DNA from: Eonycteris spelaea
Lineage: Eukaryota; Chordata; Mammalia; Chiroptera; Pteropodidae
Direction: 5' to 3'
Assembly: GCA_003508835.1 (NCBI GenBank)
Contig: PUFA01000057.1
Span: forward strand, 7,266,501 to 7,330,500
DNA: 64,000 nt
Shown here: one piece after another, positions 42,605 to 55,029 of the stretch
How positions within the stretch are numbered: position 1 is the stretch's first letter
Layout of the letters: each line of letters opens with the position of its first letter
Notes under the pieces: generated by a model
What the model saw: the letters and a program-made list of their open reading frames with translations, nothing else
Databases searched by the model: none
Told to the model about the DNA's origin: nothing
Translations under genes and position numbers: made by a program

Positions 42605-43320
42605 TTTTATTTTTATTCATTGATTAAAAATATTTTTAATTGTTAAATTAACATACAGTAATATTGACTTTTTTTGGAATAGAATTTGACTTTTTTGGCA
42701 TACAATTCTATGAATTTCAAACATGTATATAGATTCATGTGATTATTGCCACAATTAAGATAAAAAACAGTTCTATTGCACCCTGCCAAACTCTCATGCT
42801 ACCCTTTTATAGTCTCATTCTCCTTCTACACCTAACCCCTGGTAACCACTGATCTTCATCACTAGTTTTGTATTTTTGAGAATGCCAAATAAATTGAATC
42901 TTATATAGCCTCTTAAGACTGGCTTCATTCACCCAAGATAATGACTTTGAGATTCATCCAAGTTGATGCAAATATCAAGAGTTCATTTTGTTTTTTAAAT
43001 CAATGACTAGTGTTCCATTGTATAGATGTACCAGTTTGTTATCCATTCACCCACTGGATTGAATTTTTTTCCAATTTGGGGTACTTTGAATAGACCTGAT
43101 ATCAATGTTTGTGTACAAATTTTTATATGAACATACATTTTTTATTTCTCAAGGGTAAATACCTAGAGATGGATTTCTGGATCATGATTAACTGAGTGCA
43201 AGTTTAACTTCATAAGGAATAGCCAAACAATTTTCCAGAGTGGTGGAGTAACTGTTTTGTATTCTTCCCTGTAATAGTGTTCAACATTCTTGCCAGCACT
43301 TGGTATTATCAGCAATTAAA
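42605..43320 (-). mobile_element. L1 3' end (3' UTR plus ORF2 end)
   Basis: Reverse-complement L1: 'ttaacatacagtaatattgac', 'cacctaacccctggtaaccactgatcttc', 'tccattgtatagatgtaccagtttgttatccattcac', 'gccaaacaattttccagagtgg'. It stops where the plus-strand L1 begins. Confidence 0.85.
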
Positions 43321-43339
43321 AAAAGAAAAAGGAAAAAAG

Positions 43340-45588
43340 GAGAAAAAAAATGGTGTAGATGATAGAGACTCTGTTCATCCCTCTGGCGACAAACTCAAAG
43401 TTGTGATGAAAACAAGAAGCAAGGAAAAATCACCTGGGATATAGATGAACAAGCCCTACAACTAGGGGGAAATCCAAGAAAGCACCCTGCAACAGTAAAA
43501 GTTAGGACAGGGTGAAGATGTGGGGCTGTCTGGTCTCGAGCGGCTGAGTGAGATGGAGGCAGCAGCAGGAGCATGATTGCTAGTGGATTTTCATGGTGAC
43601 GGACCTGCTCACTCTGAGAACCAGTGCTGTTTAGGCTGTGTGCAGGGGGCACCAGGGACTTATAGGGGACATATTTTGTAGTGAGGGCCGAGGCAAGACT
43701 TGCCTATACAGAACAATGGTATCCATTGTTCCCTGTTGAGTCTTCCCCACTCCCAGTGTGCAGACACAGCCCCACCATAGCTAAGATGTCATCAAACTGG
43801 GTAACAGAGATAGCTCTGCCCAGAGGATTCCATGAAATCCTGCCTTCCCCAACTCATCACCCCACCCCAGCCACATCCAGTTGTATCCTCAGCAAGACAG
43901 GTGCCCCTTGCTGAGACTCACACTGGAGGCAGCCTCAATTTATGATGTGGCCTTTTGAGGCAACTAACTATAAGCACAGCATCTGTGGATTGTTTCTGAA
44001 TCTTAACAGGTGGACCCAGAGTGGTAGAAGCTTGGGCTAAGTTTGGTCTGCACCTGAACCCTCTCAGGACTGTGCTACTGGACACCTACTTCACAAATCC
44101 ACACTAATAAGACCGGGAGACTTAGAAGCTTTGCTTGCACATAGAAACAGACATGGAAAGGCAGCCAGAATGGGAAGACAAAGGAGCAAAAACCACATGA
44201 GAGAACAAAACAGAGATCCAGATATAATAGCGTCAAGTAATCTAACAGATGCAGAGTTCATAACACTGGTTATAAAGATGCTCAATAAACTTTTGGAAGT
44301 CTAGATAAATTCAAAATGGAAATGGAAATTATAAAAAGGGTACCAGTCTGAGATAAAGAACACATTATCTGAGATGAGAAGTATATTAAATGGAATAAAC
44401 AAAGGAATAAACAAAGTGAATAAAGAAGAGGATCAAATGCCCTAGCTAGAGGATGGGAAAGCCAAGGACACACATTCACAATGGCAAGAGATGAGATGCC
44501 AAGATTATAAAAATAATTTAAGGAGTATATGGGACACTTGAGGCTCCAAATAGTCGTCTGATCAGCGTAACTGAAAATCAAGAAGTTAAACAGCTGTTTG
44601 AAAAAATAATGATGGAAAACCTCCTAGCCTGGTGAAGGAAATGAACACAAAACCCCAACAAGATCAGAGAATTTCCAAAAATCAGGGATCCAAAGAGGCT
44701 CACACCAAGACATAATGTAACTAAAATGCCAAAGGTTAAATACAAAGAAAGAATATTAGAAGCAGCAAGAGAAAAACAGATAGGTACTTATAAAGGAAGA
44801 CCCATAAGACTGGCAGTTGATTTCTCGAAAGAAACTATGCAGGACAGAAGGGCTTGGCAAAAAAATGTGACAGGATGAAGAACCAGGATATACAAACAAG
44901 AATAATTTATCCAGCAAAACTATCATTTAGAGTTGAAGGACAGATAAAGAGCTTCCCAGACAAAAATAAGCTAAAGGAATTTATCACCACCAAGCCAGTA
45001 TTATAGGAAATGTTGGAGGGACTTCTTTAAGAAGAAAAAACATGTATCAAAAACAGGAATAAAGATTGGTAACAACTACATTCCTATCAATAAGTACCTT
45101 AAATGAAAAAGAATTAAGTGCTCCAACCAAAAGATAGAGGGGCTGAAAGGATAAGTAAACAATATCCCCTCCATGTGAAAGGAAGGGGATGGAAAAAGAT
45201 ATTGCTTTGATGGATCTAGAAGGTATTTAAGTCAGACAGAGAAAGATAAACACTGTATGATTTCACTAATATGTAGAATCTAAGAATAAAAAGAACAACT
45301 AAATCAAAAACAGTCTCACAAATATAGTGGACAATTTGGTGACAAACAGAGGGGAGAGGAGTTTGTGGGCTCGGAGAATGAGGTGAAGGGTTAAAGAAGT
45401 ACAAGTTAGTAGCTGATGGATGCGCATGAGGGTGGGGAGCACGACATAGGGAATGCAGTTAGCATTAATACATTGGCTAGGTGGAGGGTGAAGGTAGGAA
45501 AGGTGCAATTGGGGGATCGTTTGATAAGCTATATAGGTGTCTAATCAATGTACTGTACACCTGAAACCGAATAAAAAAATTTAAAAAA
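43340..45588 (+). mobile_element. L1 with 5' UTR, ORF1 and internal ORF2 deletion
   Basis: The 5' UTR spans about 43340-44220, and its end resembles 21270-21430. An ORF1-type region follows, from the motif 'tctaacagatgcagagttcataacactggttataaagatgctcaataa' at 44235 to about 45050. A short ORF2 start then jumps near 45208 to the ORF2 end and 3' UTR ('gtcagacagagaaagataaacactgtatgatttcac'), terminating at 'cctgaaaccgaataaaaaaa'. RT is absent. It lies between two minus-strand L1s. Confidence 0.8.
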
Positions 45589-47240
45589 CAGCTTTATTGA
45601 GATGTAATTCACATACCATACAATTCACCCATTTAAAGTGTTCAAGTTCAATTGTTTTTAGTATATTTGCAAATATTTGCAACCATCACCAAAGTCAGTT
45701 TAAAAACATTTAACCACTATCCTCCACCCCTGCAAAGAAATTCTGTACATATGTACTCTTTATCAATCACCTCCTATCTCCTCCATTCCATCCCCTCACC
45801 CCCAGCCCCAAGCAACCACCAATCTACCTTCTGTCTCTATATATTTGGCTATTCTGGACATTTCATATAAATGAAATCTTATAATATGTGGTATTTTCTT
45901 TCACTTAGCATAGAGTTTTCAAGGTTCATCTATGTTGTGGCATATATCACTACTTCATTCTTTTTTTATGTCCATTGGTTGATTGCTATTTGGGTTGTAA
46001 CCAAAATTTTCACAAGCATGAACAATGCTGCTGTAAACATTTGTGTACATGTGTCTGTGTGCATATTTGTTTTCATTTCCCTTGGCTATATACCTAGGAG
46101 CAGGATTGTTTAATTCTTTGAGGAACTGCCAGATGTTTTTTTTTTTCAAAGTGGATGCACTATTTCATATTCCCATTTGCAGTAAATGAGGGTTCTGATT
46201 CTCCAAAACCTTGTCAATACTTGTTATTATCTGACTTTTTGATTATAGCCATCCTAAGTAAATATAAAATGGTATCTTGTGATTTTGTTTTGCATTTCCT
46301 TAATGACTAATGATGTTGAGTATATTTTCATGTGCTTGCTGACCATTTGTATATCTTTGGAGCAATTTCTATTCAAGTTCTTTGCTCATTTTAAAATTAG
46401 GTTGTTTTCTCTTTTTGTTTTTGAGTTGTAAGCATTCTTTATATATTCTGGATACAATTTCCTCTTTAGATATATGATTTGATAACATTTTCTCCTACTC
46501 TATGGGTTATCTTCTCATTCTCTTGAAGATGACCTTCGATACGCCAAAGTTTTTAATCTGATGAAGTCCAATTTACTTGTTTCCTTTTGTTGCATATGCT
46601 TTTGGCATATCTAAGAAATCATTGCCAAATCCAAGGTCATGCCAATTTAACCTGTTTTTTCTAACAATTTTATAGTTTTAACTCTTAAATTTAGGTCTTT
46701 GATCCATTTTGAGTTAACATTAATATATGGTGTGAAGGGTCCGACTTTATTCTTTCGTGTGTGGATATCCAGTTGTCCCAGAACCAAAGACTCTGCTTTT
46801 CCCCTACTCAAAGGTCATGGCACTCTTGTTGAAAATCAATGGACCGTTGATGTATGGGTTTATTTCTGGACTCAGTTCTATTCCACTTATCAATATGTTT
46901 ATCCTTATGCTAGTATGACACACTATTTTGATTACTGTTGATTCAAAGTAAGTTTTTCAATCAGAAAGTGAAAGTTTTCAAAATTTATTTTTCATTTTTC
47001 AAGATTGTTTGGCTATTCTGGGTCCTTTGCAATTCTATGTGAATTTTAAAATAAGATTTTTCATTTCTGCAAAAACACTCCTTGGGAATTTTTTTAGGGA
47101 TGACATTGAATCTGTAGATCACTTTGGGAAGTGTTGCCTTCTGAACAGTGTTAAATTTTCCAATCCATAAACTAGAATTCCTTTTTATTTACTTAGGTCT
47201 TTTTTGATTTGTTCAGTTGTATTATCTTTTACAAATATAT
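45589..47240 (-). mobile_element. Older L1, 3' UTR and ORF2 C-terminal part
   Basis: 'tttattgagatgtaattcacataccatacaattcacccatttaaagtg' is the classic L1M 3' UTR in reverse. ORF2-derived sequence continues to 'atccataaactagaattccttttta' near 47190. The frames are full of stops. Confidence 0.88.
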
Positions 47241-47259
47241 TCTAACCTTTACTGGTACT

Positions 47260-48420
47260 TTTAGCATGTTTGGATAAAAATTACTGGGTCACTTGGGTTC
47301 AGCCTAGAAAACTTCTATTAATTTTTTGTAAGGTGGATCTGCTAACAACAAATTTTCTTAGCTTTTAATCTGACCATACCTTAATTTTGCCTTTTTTTAT
47401 GCAAGAAATCTTTGCAATTTTAGGCTTCTTGGTTAACAGCTTTTTTTCTTTGTGCACTTTGAACTATCCCACTGCCTTTTGACTTCCATTGTTTCTCATG
47501 AGAAGTCAACTATTAGTCTTATTGATGTTCCCTCGGAAGTGATGAGTCTCTTTGTTTTCCCCTTGCTGTTTTCAAATTTTCCTCCTTGTCTTTGGCTTTC
47601 AGTATTTTTACTAAGATTTGACTATTTTTGAATCTCTTTGTATTTATCTTACTTGGAGTTTGTTGAACATCCTCAATGTGTTGATTAATATTTTCCTATA
47701 AATTTGGGAAGTTTTTCAAAATCATTTATTTTAATATTTTTACATTCCTTTTCTCTTTTTTCTTCTGGCACTTTCATTACATGTATGTTGGGTGCACTTA
47801 AAGTGTCACATTTCTCTGATACGTTCATTTTCTTCATTCTTTTTCTCGTTCTTCAATTGCACAATCTCTGTCATTCTATTTTTTAAGTGTGCTAATTCTT
47901 TCCTCTGTCAGTTCAAATGTATTGTTAAGCCCTTGTAGTGAGTTTTAATTTTAATTATGACCTTCAGTTGCAGAATTGCCATTTGGTTCTTTTATAGAAT
48001 TTCTGTCTCTTCATTATTATTTCTTATTTGAAGCAAAATGGTAATCACGGTTCTTTAGTTCTCAAATATATTTATAATGGTTATTTGAAGTATTTTTTGT
48101 GAAAGCTGACTTTTGGTCTCTCTCGGGTAGTTTTTGTTGCCTTTTACTAGTTTATGGTCATATTTTCTTGTTTCTTTATGTGTTTTATAACTAGACATTT
48201 TAGATAACATATTGTAGCAATTCTGGATATTGGTCTCCCTCTCTGGGGCTTATTATTGTCATTTGTTTGTTTACTTGTTTAATGACTGGCTAGATTATTT
48301 TAGTGAAGTCTGTTTCTTTCTCCTCCATCCTCCTCACTACATCGTGAAGACTCTGATGGTGCTTCCTGGGAGCACATCCTTGGGCAAGCCCACAGTTGCC
48401 CTGGAATAACAGTTTTATAT
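47260..48420 (-). mobile_element. Old L1/HAL1 ORF1 and 5' region
   Basis: 'ttagcttttaatctgacc', 'cactgccttttgacttccattgtttctcatgagaagtcaac', 'tttggctttcagtatttttactaagatttgact' and 'gaagactctgatgg' match the order of old L1M/HAL1 5' halves in reverse. The same order recurs at 53230-54290 and 55320-56500. Confidence 0.65.
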
Positions 48421-48429
48421 GATTTTTTT

Positions 48430-49170
48430 TATTATTATTTTTTACATTTGTTAGGTTTTGTTTATATTTACAACCTAGAATTTTGGGTGGACCTTCATGA
48501 ATGCTTCTTCTGCACTGGAAAAGAATGTTGTATGGAATACTCTATAAATATTAGGACTCAGTTGTTTGATGATGTTTTCCACTTCTTTTTACATTCTTGG
48601 TGATATTTTCATTCTACTATTTTTATCAGTGACTCTGAGAGTGGTTTTGGAGTCTCCAATTATAATGTCATGTTGTCTATTTGTCCTTTCTGTCCTATTT
48701 TTGCTGACAGGTATTTTGATGCTCAGTAATTTGTTGTGTAGATATTTAGGATTATTAGGCTTTCCTGATGGATCTACATTGCATCATTATATAATGCCCC
48801 TGTTTATCCTTAATAATTCCTTTGCTCTGAAGTCTACTTTGTTCAATATTAATACAGCCATTCCACCTTTGTTTAATGTATTTCATGGAATATCTTATTC
48901 TATTTCTTTTGCTTCTAACCTATCTATATTGTAATTTTGAAGTGAGCTTCTTGCAGACAGATATAGCTGTGTCATATGTTTGTTTTTGCTATATACTGAC
49001 AGTATATTTATTTTATTGGTGTGTTTAGACCATTTACATTCAATATCATTACTGGAATTTTGGATTTAGGTCTATCATTTTGTTTCCTCTTTTTTTTTTT
49101 TCATTCCTGCATTCCTCATGTCATGCCTTAATTTTAGGTTATGTGAAACATTTTTAAATATTCCATTTTA
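48430..49170 (-). mobile_element. Old L1 ORF2 N-terminal (endonuclease) fragment
   Basis: 'gatgatgttttccacttctttttac', 'ggttttggagtctccaattataatg', 'cctttgctctgaagtctactttgttc' and 'gagcttcttgcagacagatat' are reverse-strand L1 endonuclease-region phrases. Confidence 0.75.
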
Positions 49171-49189
49171 ATTTATCTATTTTTTAAAA

Positions 49190-52100
49190 ATTCATTTATT
49201 TGTTTATTTATTCATTTATTTATGATGACATTGCTTAACAAAATCCAGTCATTTTCAGGTGTACATTTAAAAGTAAGGCACATGTGTATTTCACTGTGTT
49301 CACCTCCTATAGTTAGAATTTCATTCCGTCACACATATTTGACCTTTTACTACATCTACCTCCTCCTTCCCCCCTCCACCTCTACCATCTGGTAACCAAC
49401 TAAGCTATTGTCCATATCCATTGAGGTCTCTGTTTGTTTTGTCCTGTTTCGTTTGTTACTTTTAGGGTTTATATCTCACATATAAGTGATATCATGTGGT
49501 TTTTACTTTTTCTGTCTGGCTTATTCCACTTAGCATGAATATCTCCAGGTCCATCCATGTTGTTGGAAAATGGCAGTATTTCATCTGTTCTTATGGCTGA
49601 GTAAAATATTCTACAGTTTCTTTATCCAATCATCTATTGTAGGACATTTTTGGTTGCTTCCATGTGCTGGCCACCATGAAATAATGCTGCTATGAACACT
49701 GGTGTGCAAAACATCTTTTTGGATATGAGTTTTCAAGTCTTTGGGGATAAACTCAGTAGAGGCATTGCTGGGTCATACAGTAGATCAAGTCTTAGTTTTC
49801 TGAGGAATAGCCACACTGTTTTCCACAGTGGCTGTACCAATTTGCAGTCCCACCAGCAGTGTATGAGGTTTCTTTTTTCCATCCTCTCCAACATTTGTTA
49901 TTACTTGTCCTGTTGATTATAGCTATTCTAACAGGTGTGAGATGGTATCTCATTGTGGTTTTGATTTGCATTTTCCCTAATAGCTAGTGATGTTGAGCAT
50001 CTTTTCATATATTTGTTGGCCATTTTATGTCCTTAGGGGAGAAGTGTCTGTTCAGGTCCTCTGCCCATTTTTTTTGATTGGATCATTGTTTTTGTTTTTG
50101 TTGTTGTTATTGAGTTGTATGAGTTCTTTGTATATTTGGATATTAGGCCCTTATCAGAGGCGTTGCTTGCAAATATATTTTCCCATTCGATGGTTGTCTC
50201 TTTACCTTGTTGATAGTTTCTTTGCTGAGCAAAGCTTTTTAGTTTTGATGTAGTCCCATTCATTTATTTTTGCTTTTACTTCCCTTGCCTTTGAGGTCAA
50301 ATTCATAAAATCTCTTTAAGTCCAAGGTCCTTGAGTTTAGTTCCTATGTTTTCTTCTATGCATTTTATTGTTTCAGGTCTTATATTCAGGTCCTTAATCC
50401 ATTTTGAGTTAATTTTGGTGTGTGTGATAGACAAAGTTTAGTTTCATTCTTTTGCAGGTGGCTTTCCAGTTTTCCCACCATTTATTGAAGAGGCTTTCCT
50501 TTCTCCACTGTATTTTTTGGCTTTTTTTGTAAAAATTATTTGCCCATATAAAATGGGTTTACTTCTGGACTCTTTTGATTCTGTTCCTGGTCTGTGTCCT
50601 ATTTTTCTGCCAATACCATGCTGTTTTGATTACTCTCTTTGTAGTATAATTTGAAGTCAGGCAGAGTGATGCTCCAGCCTAGTTCTTTTTTCTCAGGATG
50701 GCTTTGGCAATTCGGGGTCTTTTGTGCTTCTGTACAATCTGATGATTTTTTGTTCTATTTCTTTAAAAATGCCAATGGATTTTATGGGATTGCATTAAAT
50801 CTGTATAATGCCTTTAGGTAATATGGCATTTTAACTATATTGATTCTTCCAATCCAAGACATAAGAATATCTTTCCATTTCTTTGTATCTTCTTCGATTT
50901 CTTTTAATAGGGTCTTATAGTTTTCATTATATAGGTCCTTCACATGTTTCATTAGATTTCTTCCTAGTTATTTTATTCTTTTTAACTTACAATTGCAAAA
51001 GGAATTATTTTTCCACTTCTTTTTATGACACTTCATTGATAGAGTATAGGAATGCTATGAATTTTTGAACATTGATTTTGTGTCCAGAAATTTTATTGTA
51101 TTTGCTTATTGTTGTTTGCAGTGTGCTTGTGGAGGCTTTACGGTTTTCTATATAGAGGATCATGTCATCTGCTAATAGTGAGAGTTTGACTTTTTTGTTT
51201 CCTATTTGAATTTCTTTTATACTTTCTTTTGCCTGATCACACTCGCTAGGACCTCCAATGTTATATTGAATAACAGTGGCGGTAGCAGACAGCCTAACCT
51301 TGTTCCTGATCTTAGAGAGAAGGTTTTTAGTTTTTCACCATTAAGTATAATGTTGGCTGAGTATTTGTCAAAGATAGCCTTTTTATGTTAAGGTACTTTC
51401 CTCCTATACCAATTTTTTAAAAGTGTTTTGATCATAAATGGATGCTGTATTTTGTCAGAGGCTTTTTCTGCATATCTAATATGATCATATGATTCTTATT
51501 TTTTAATTTGTTTATGTAGTGTATCACATTATCAATTTGTGTGTTGAACCATCCTTGTGCCTCTGGGATGAAGCCCACTTGATCATGGTGTATAATCTTT
51601 TTAATATGTTGCTGTATTTTTTCGCTTGTATCTTGCTTAAGTTTTTGCATTTGTGTTTATGAGAGATATTGGTCTGTAGTGTGTGTGTGCGTGCATGCGT
51701 GCGTGCGTGCGTGTGTGTGTGTGTGTGTGTGTGGTGTGTGTGTGTGTGTGTGTATTATCTTTACCAGGTTTTGGTATCAGGGTAATATTGGCCTCATAAG
51801 GTATATTGGGAAGTATTACCTCCTCTTCAATTTTTTTGGAAGACTTTGGGGAGAATAGGTGTTAAATCTTCTTTGAATGTTTGGTAGAATTTACTGGTGA
51901 AGCTGTCTGGTCCTGGACTTTTAATTTTGGTAAGGGTTTTTTTTTTTTTTTAATTTCTTCTCTAACTCAGTCTTTCTTCAATAGCATGTTGCTTAATCTC
52001 CACAAATATTTGAGGTTCTTCCCACTTCTTTTTACAGTTGATCTTTAGCTTCAAAGCATTTTGATCAGAGAATATGGTTGGTATGACTTCAACCCTCTTA

Positions 52101-54905
52101 TATTTATTAAGGCTATCTCTGTGTCCCAGCATGTGGTCAATCGTGAGAATGTTCCATGTGCACTAGAGAAGAATGTTAAGCAACTGTTTTGGGATAAAAG
52201 GCTCTGTAAATGTCAATTATGCCCAGTTGGTCTAATTTGTCATTTAAGGATGTTATTTTCTTATTGATTTTCTGTTTGTATGTTCTGTCCATATTCAACA
52301 GTGGAGAATTTAGGTCTCTATTATGATAGTGTTTTGGTCTGTTTTCTCCTTTAGTTCTGTTAGTAATTTCTTTACATATTTTGGGGCTGCCTGAATGGAG
52401 CATAGATATTAATAATTGTTATGTCTTCTTGGTGCATGATTCCCTTTATCATTATGAAGTGTCCCTCAGTATATTTCTTTACTTTTTTTTTTTAAGTTTA
52501 TTTTGTCCAATATTAGTACTCCTGCTTTTCTCTGAATGCTATTTGGTTTCTTTCATTTCCAACCTTTCACTTTGAGTCTATATATTTTTTTGGAACTGAG
52601 ATGTGTCTCCTGGAGTCAACATATAGTTGGGTTTTGTTTTTTGATCCAATCTGCAACTCTGTGACTTTTTATTGGTGAGTTCAGTCCCTTTACATCTAGG
52701 ATGATTATTAAAATATGGAGTTTTCCTATAGCCATTTTATGTTTTGCTTCCTGGTAGCTCAGTGTTTCCATTGCTTCCTTGTCCTTTGTATATCTGTTTT
52801 TTGTTTGTTTGTTTGTTTATTTGTTTAATTTTACTTTGGTTGAATTTTGTGGGTTTTCCCTCTGGTCCTTCTTGTTTTATGTTATATACTTCAGTTCTGA
52901 ATATTTGGTATGTGGTTCCATTACAAATATGTAGAGGATAGTTATACATATATAGTAGTCCATGTTCTTTTGTGTGTGCCTTATCTTCATTCCCCTTCGT
53001 GAATTTGGATCTTTGAATCCTCCCCTTTCCAGTCTTGTTGTTTCAATTTGTCTCTATGTACACTGAACTTTCATTACTGTCTTGCAATAGCAAATTTCTT
53101 TTCATGTTTAAACTAATAATGCCCTGTTCTTAGTGAGTGTTGCACTCCTCTGATTCTATTTGCCTACTATTCACCTTACTTCTAATTATGTGTTTGTTTG
53201 TTTGTTTTTTTGTTTGTTTGTTTTGGTCATTTTGTTTTAGGTAAACTGACTCCTTTCAGTATTTCCTGTAATGCAGGAATTTTTGTATGTCTGGAAAGGT
53301 ATTTATTTCTCCTTCATACTTAAAGGAGAGCTTAGCTGGATACATTATTCTTGGCTCGTAGTTCTTTTCATTTAAATAGTTTGAATATTTGATTCCACTC
53401 CTTTCTTGCTGATAAGGTTAGTGCTGAGAAGTCCCACTAATCTAATGCACTTTCCCTTATAGGTTATCGTTTTCTTTCCCTGACTGCCCTAAGAATTCTT
53501 TTTTTGTCATCGACTTTTGATAATTTTAATACAATGTGTCTTGGAGAAGGCCTTTTTGGGTTGAGGTAATTGGGTGTTTTGTGGATTTCTTGAATTCCAA
53601 GCTCCAGGTCATTCCTTAGATTTGGGAAATTCTTATCAACTATTTGTCTGAAAATGCTTTCTAATCCCTGTTCCTTTTCTCCCTTGGAGAATGAACATTA
53701 TTCTATGTTTCCTTTCCTGATGACATCAGCTAGTTTGTTTATTTCTCTTTCAGTATTTTGCATTCTTTGGTTTCTCTCTTCTTCCTTCTGATTTATTTCC
53801 AGATTTCTGTCTTGATATCACTGATGCTTTTCTCCATTTGTTCGACTCTGTTTCACAAGGTTGCTATTTCATTTTTTTCTCTTTTACAGTGTATTTTTCA
53901 TCCTGAAGTTTTATTTTGGTTCTTTTTAAGGGGTTCAATCTCCTTGCTAAAGAACTCATTCTGCCATCTAGTTGTTTTTTCAATTCCTGAAATTGTTGAT
54001 TGAATTGTTTTGGATCTCATTGAGTTTTTTCAGAAGTGTCATCTTGAATTCTTTCATTTAAGTTGCATATTTCTATGTCTTTTAAGCTTATTTCTTGAGA
54101 TTTTTCTCTTTCTTTCTGAACTGTCTTGTCTCCTTGTTTGTTCATGATGTTTAATGGAGTATTTCTCCCCCTGACAGTAATGTAACTGTATTTTGCTTTT
54201 TTTCCCCCAGAAAGGTTTATTATAAAAAGGTCTTTCTTTAGCCCGTTGCAAAGAAGGCATTTTTCTTTTTCATTTCCAGTCAGTGGCGTCTAAGCCTCTT
54301 GGATCCCTGCTTTATATAAAGTCTTAATAATGCTTTTTATTTTCCTTATAGACATATTCAATCATGCTCACTATCCTCAGTCTTAGTCCCTGTCAGTGTT
54401 AGTGACAGTTTTGACAGCATTGGCTCAGATTCCCCTGGGGCTCTGCATTGTTTGGTCTTGGAGGATATGGAGTGAGGGCCCTCTGGCTTAGGGGATGGGT
54501 CTGTGACTCAGCTTTGTGTTTTGCAACCACTGATGGTAATAATCAATTGTTGTTTCTTCTGCTGTCCCCACTTCTCTGCTCTCTGCCCTAATCCCAGGGC
54601 ACTGCTGCTTCATGAAGCTCACCACTGTCCCAGGCAGGGCTGTTCAGAGAACCTGCCGCACATTCTCCCCTCCCCATTCTCCTGCAGGGAGCTCTGGCTG
54701 CAAGAGGCAGCTTCTTCATTTCTCTCAATCTACCAAACAACTCTTGGAGTTCTGACCTGTGGTAGCTCTTATGCACAGATCCCATGTTCAGATATGCTGG
54801 TGTGCAGTTTGAGTGTTTTTTTGTTGAGTTTTAGATGTTCAGTTTATTGTTGTTTCAATGGGAGAGATCTGGATTGTCTCACTCTGCCTTATTTCTGATG
54901 TCACG
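49190..54905 (-). mobile_element. Near full-length L1, dead
   Basis: About 5.7 kb in reverse order: 3' UTR (49190 to about 49650), ORF2 (about 49700-53200), ORF1-type sequence (about 53230-54290) and 5' UTR (54290-54905). ORF2 survives only as fragments. One (51432-51650) carries RT sequence with '[15 protein letters not shown]'. The RT active site at 51164-51172 still encodes Ala-Asp-Asp, but the Phe normally preceding it is Leu. Stops and frameshifts are frequent. The 5' terminus is repeated as an isolated fragment at 6176-6324. A (GT)n tract interrupts ORF2 at 51678-51753. Confidence 0.9.
51678..51753. repeat. (GT)n microsatellite inside L1 ORF2
   Basis: About 76 bases of GT with GC interruptions near 51690-51710, expanded within RT-domain coding sequence of the L1. 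Alternating purine-pyrimidine, hence a Z-DNA candidate and likely polymorphic. Confidence 0.9.
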
Positions 54906-55029
54906 GCAGTTATCTATTTTTGACTCTATATCTTTGCTTAGATATTTCAGAGGCTTCTCTAGCCTCTGAACTCCAAGAGCTACCACAGGTCAGTATACAT
55001 ACTTAATTTTTCATAGTTCCTTAGAATTG

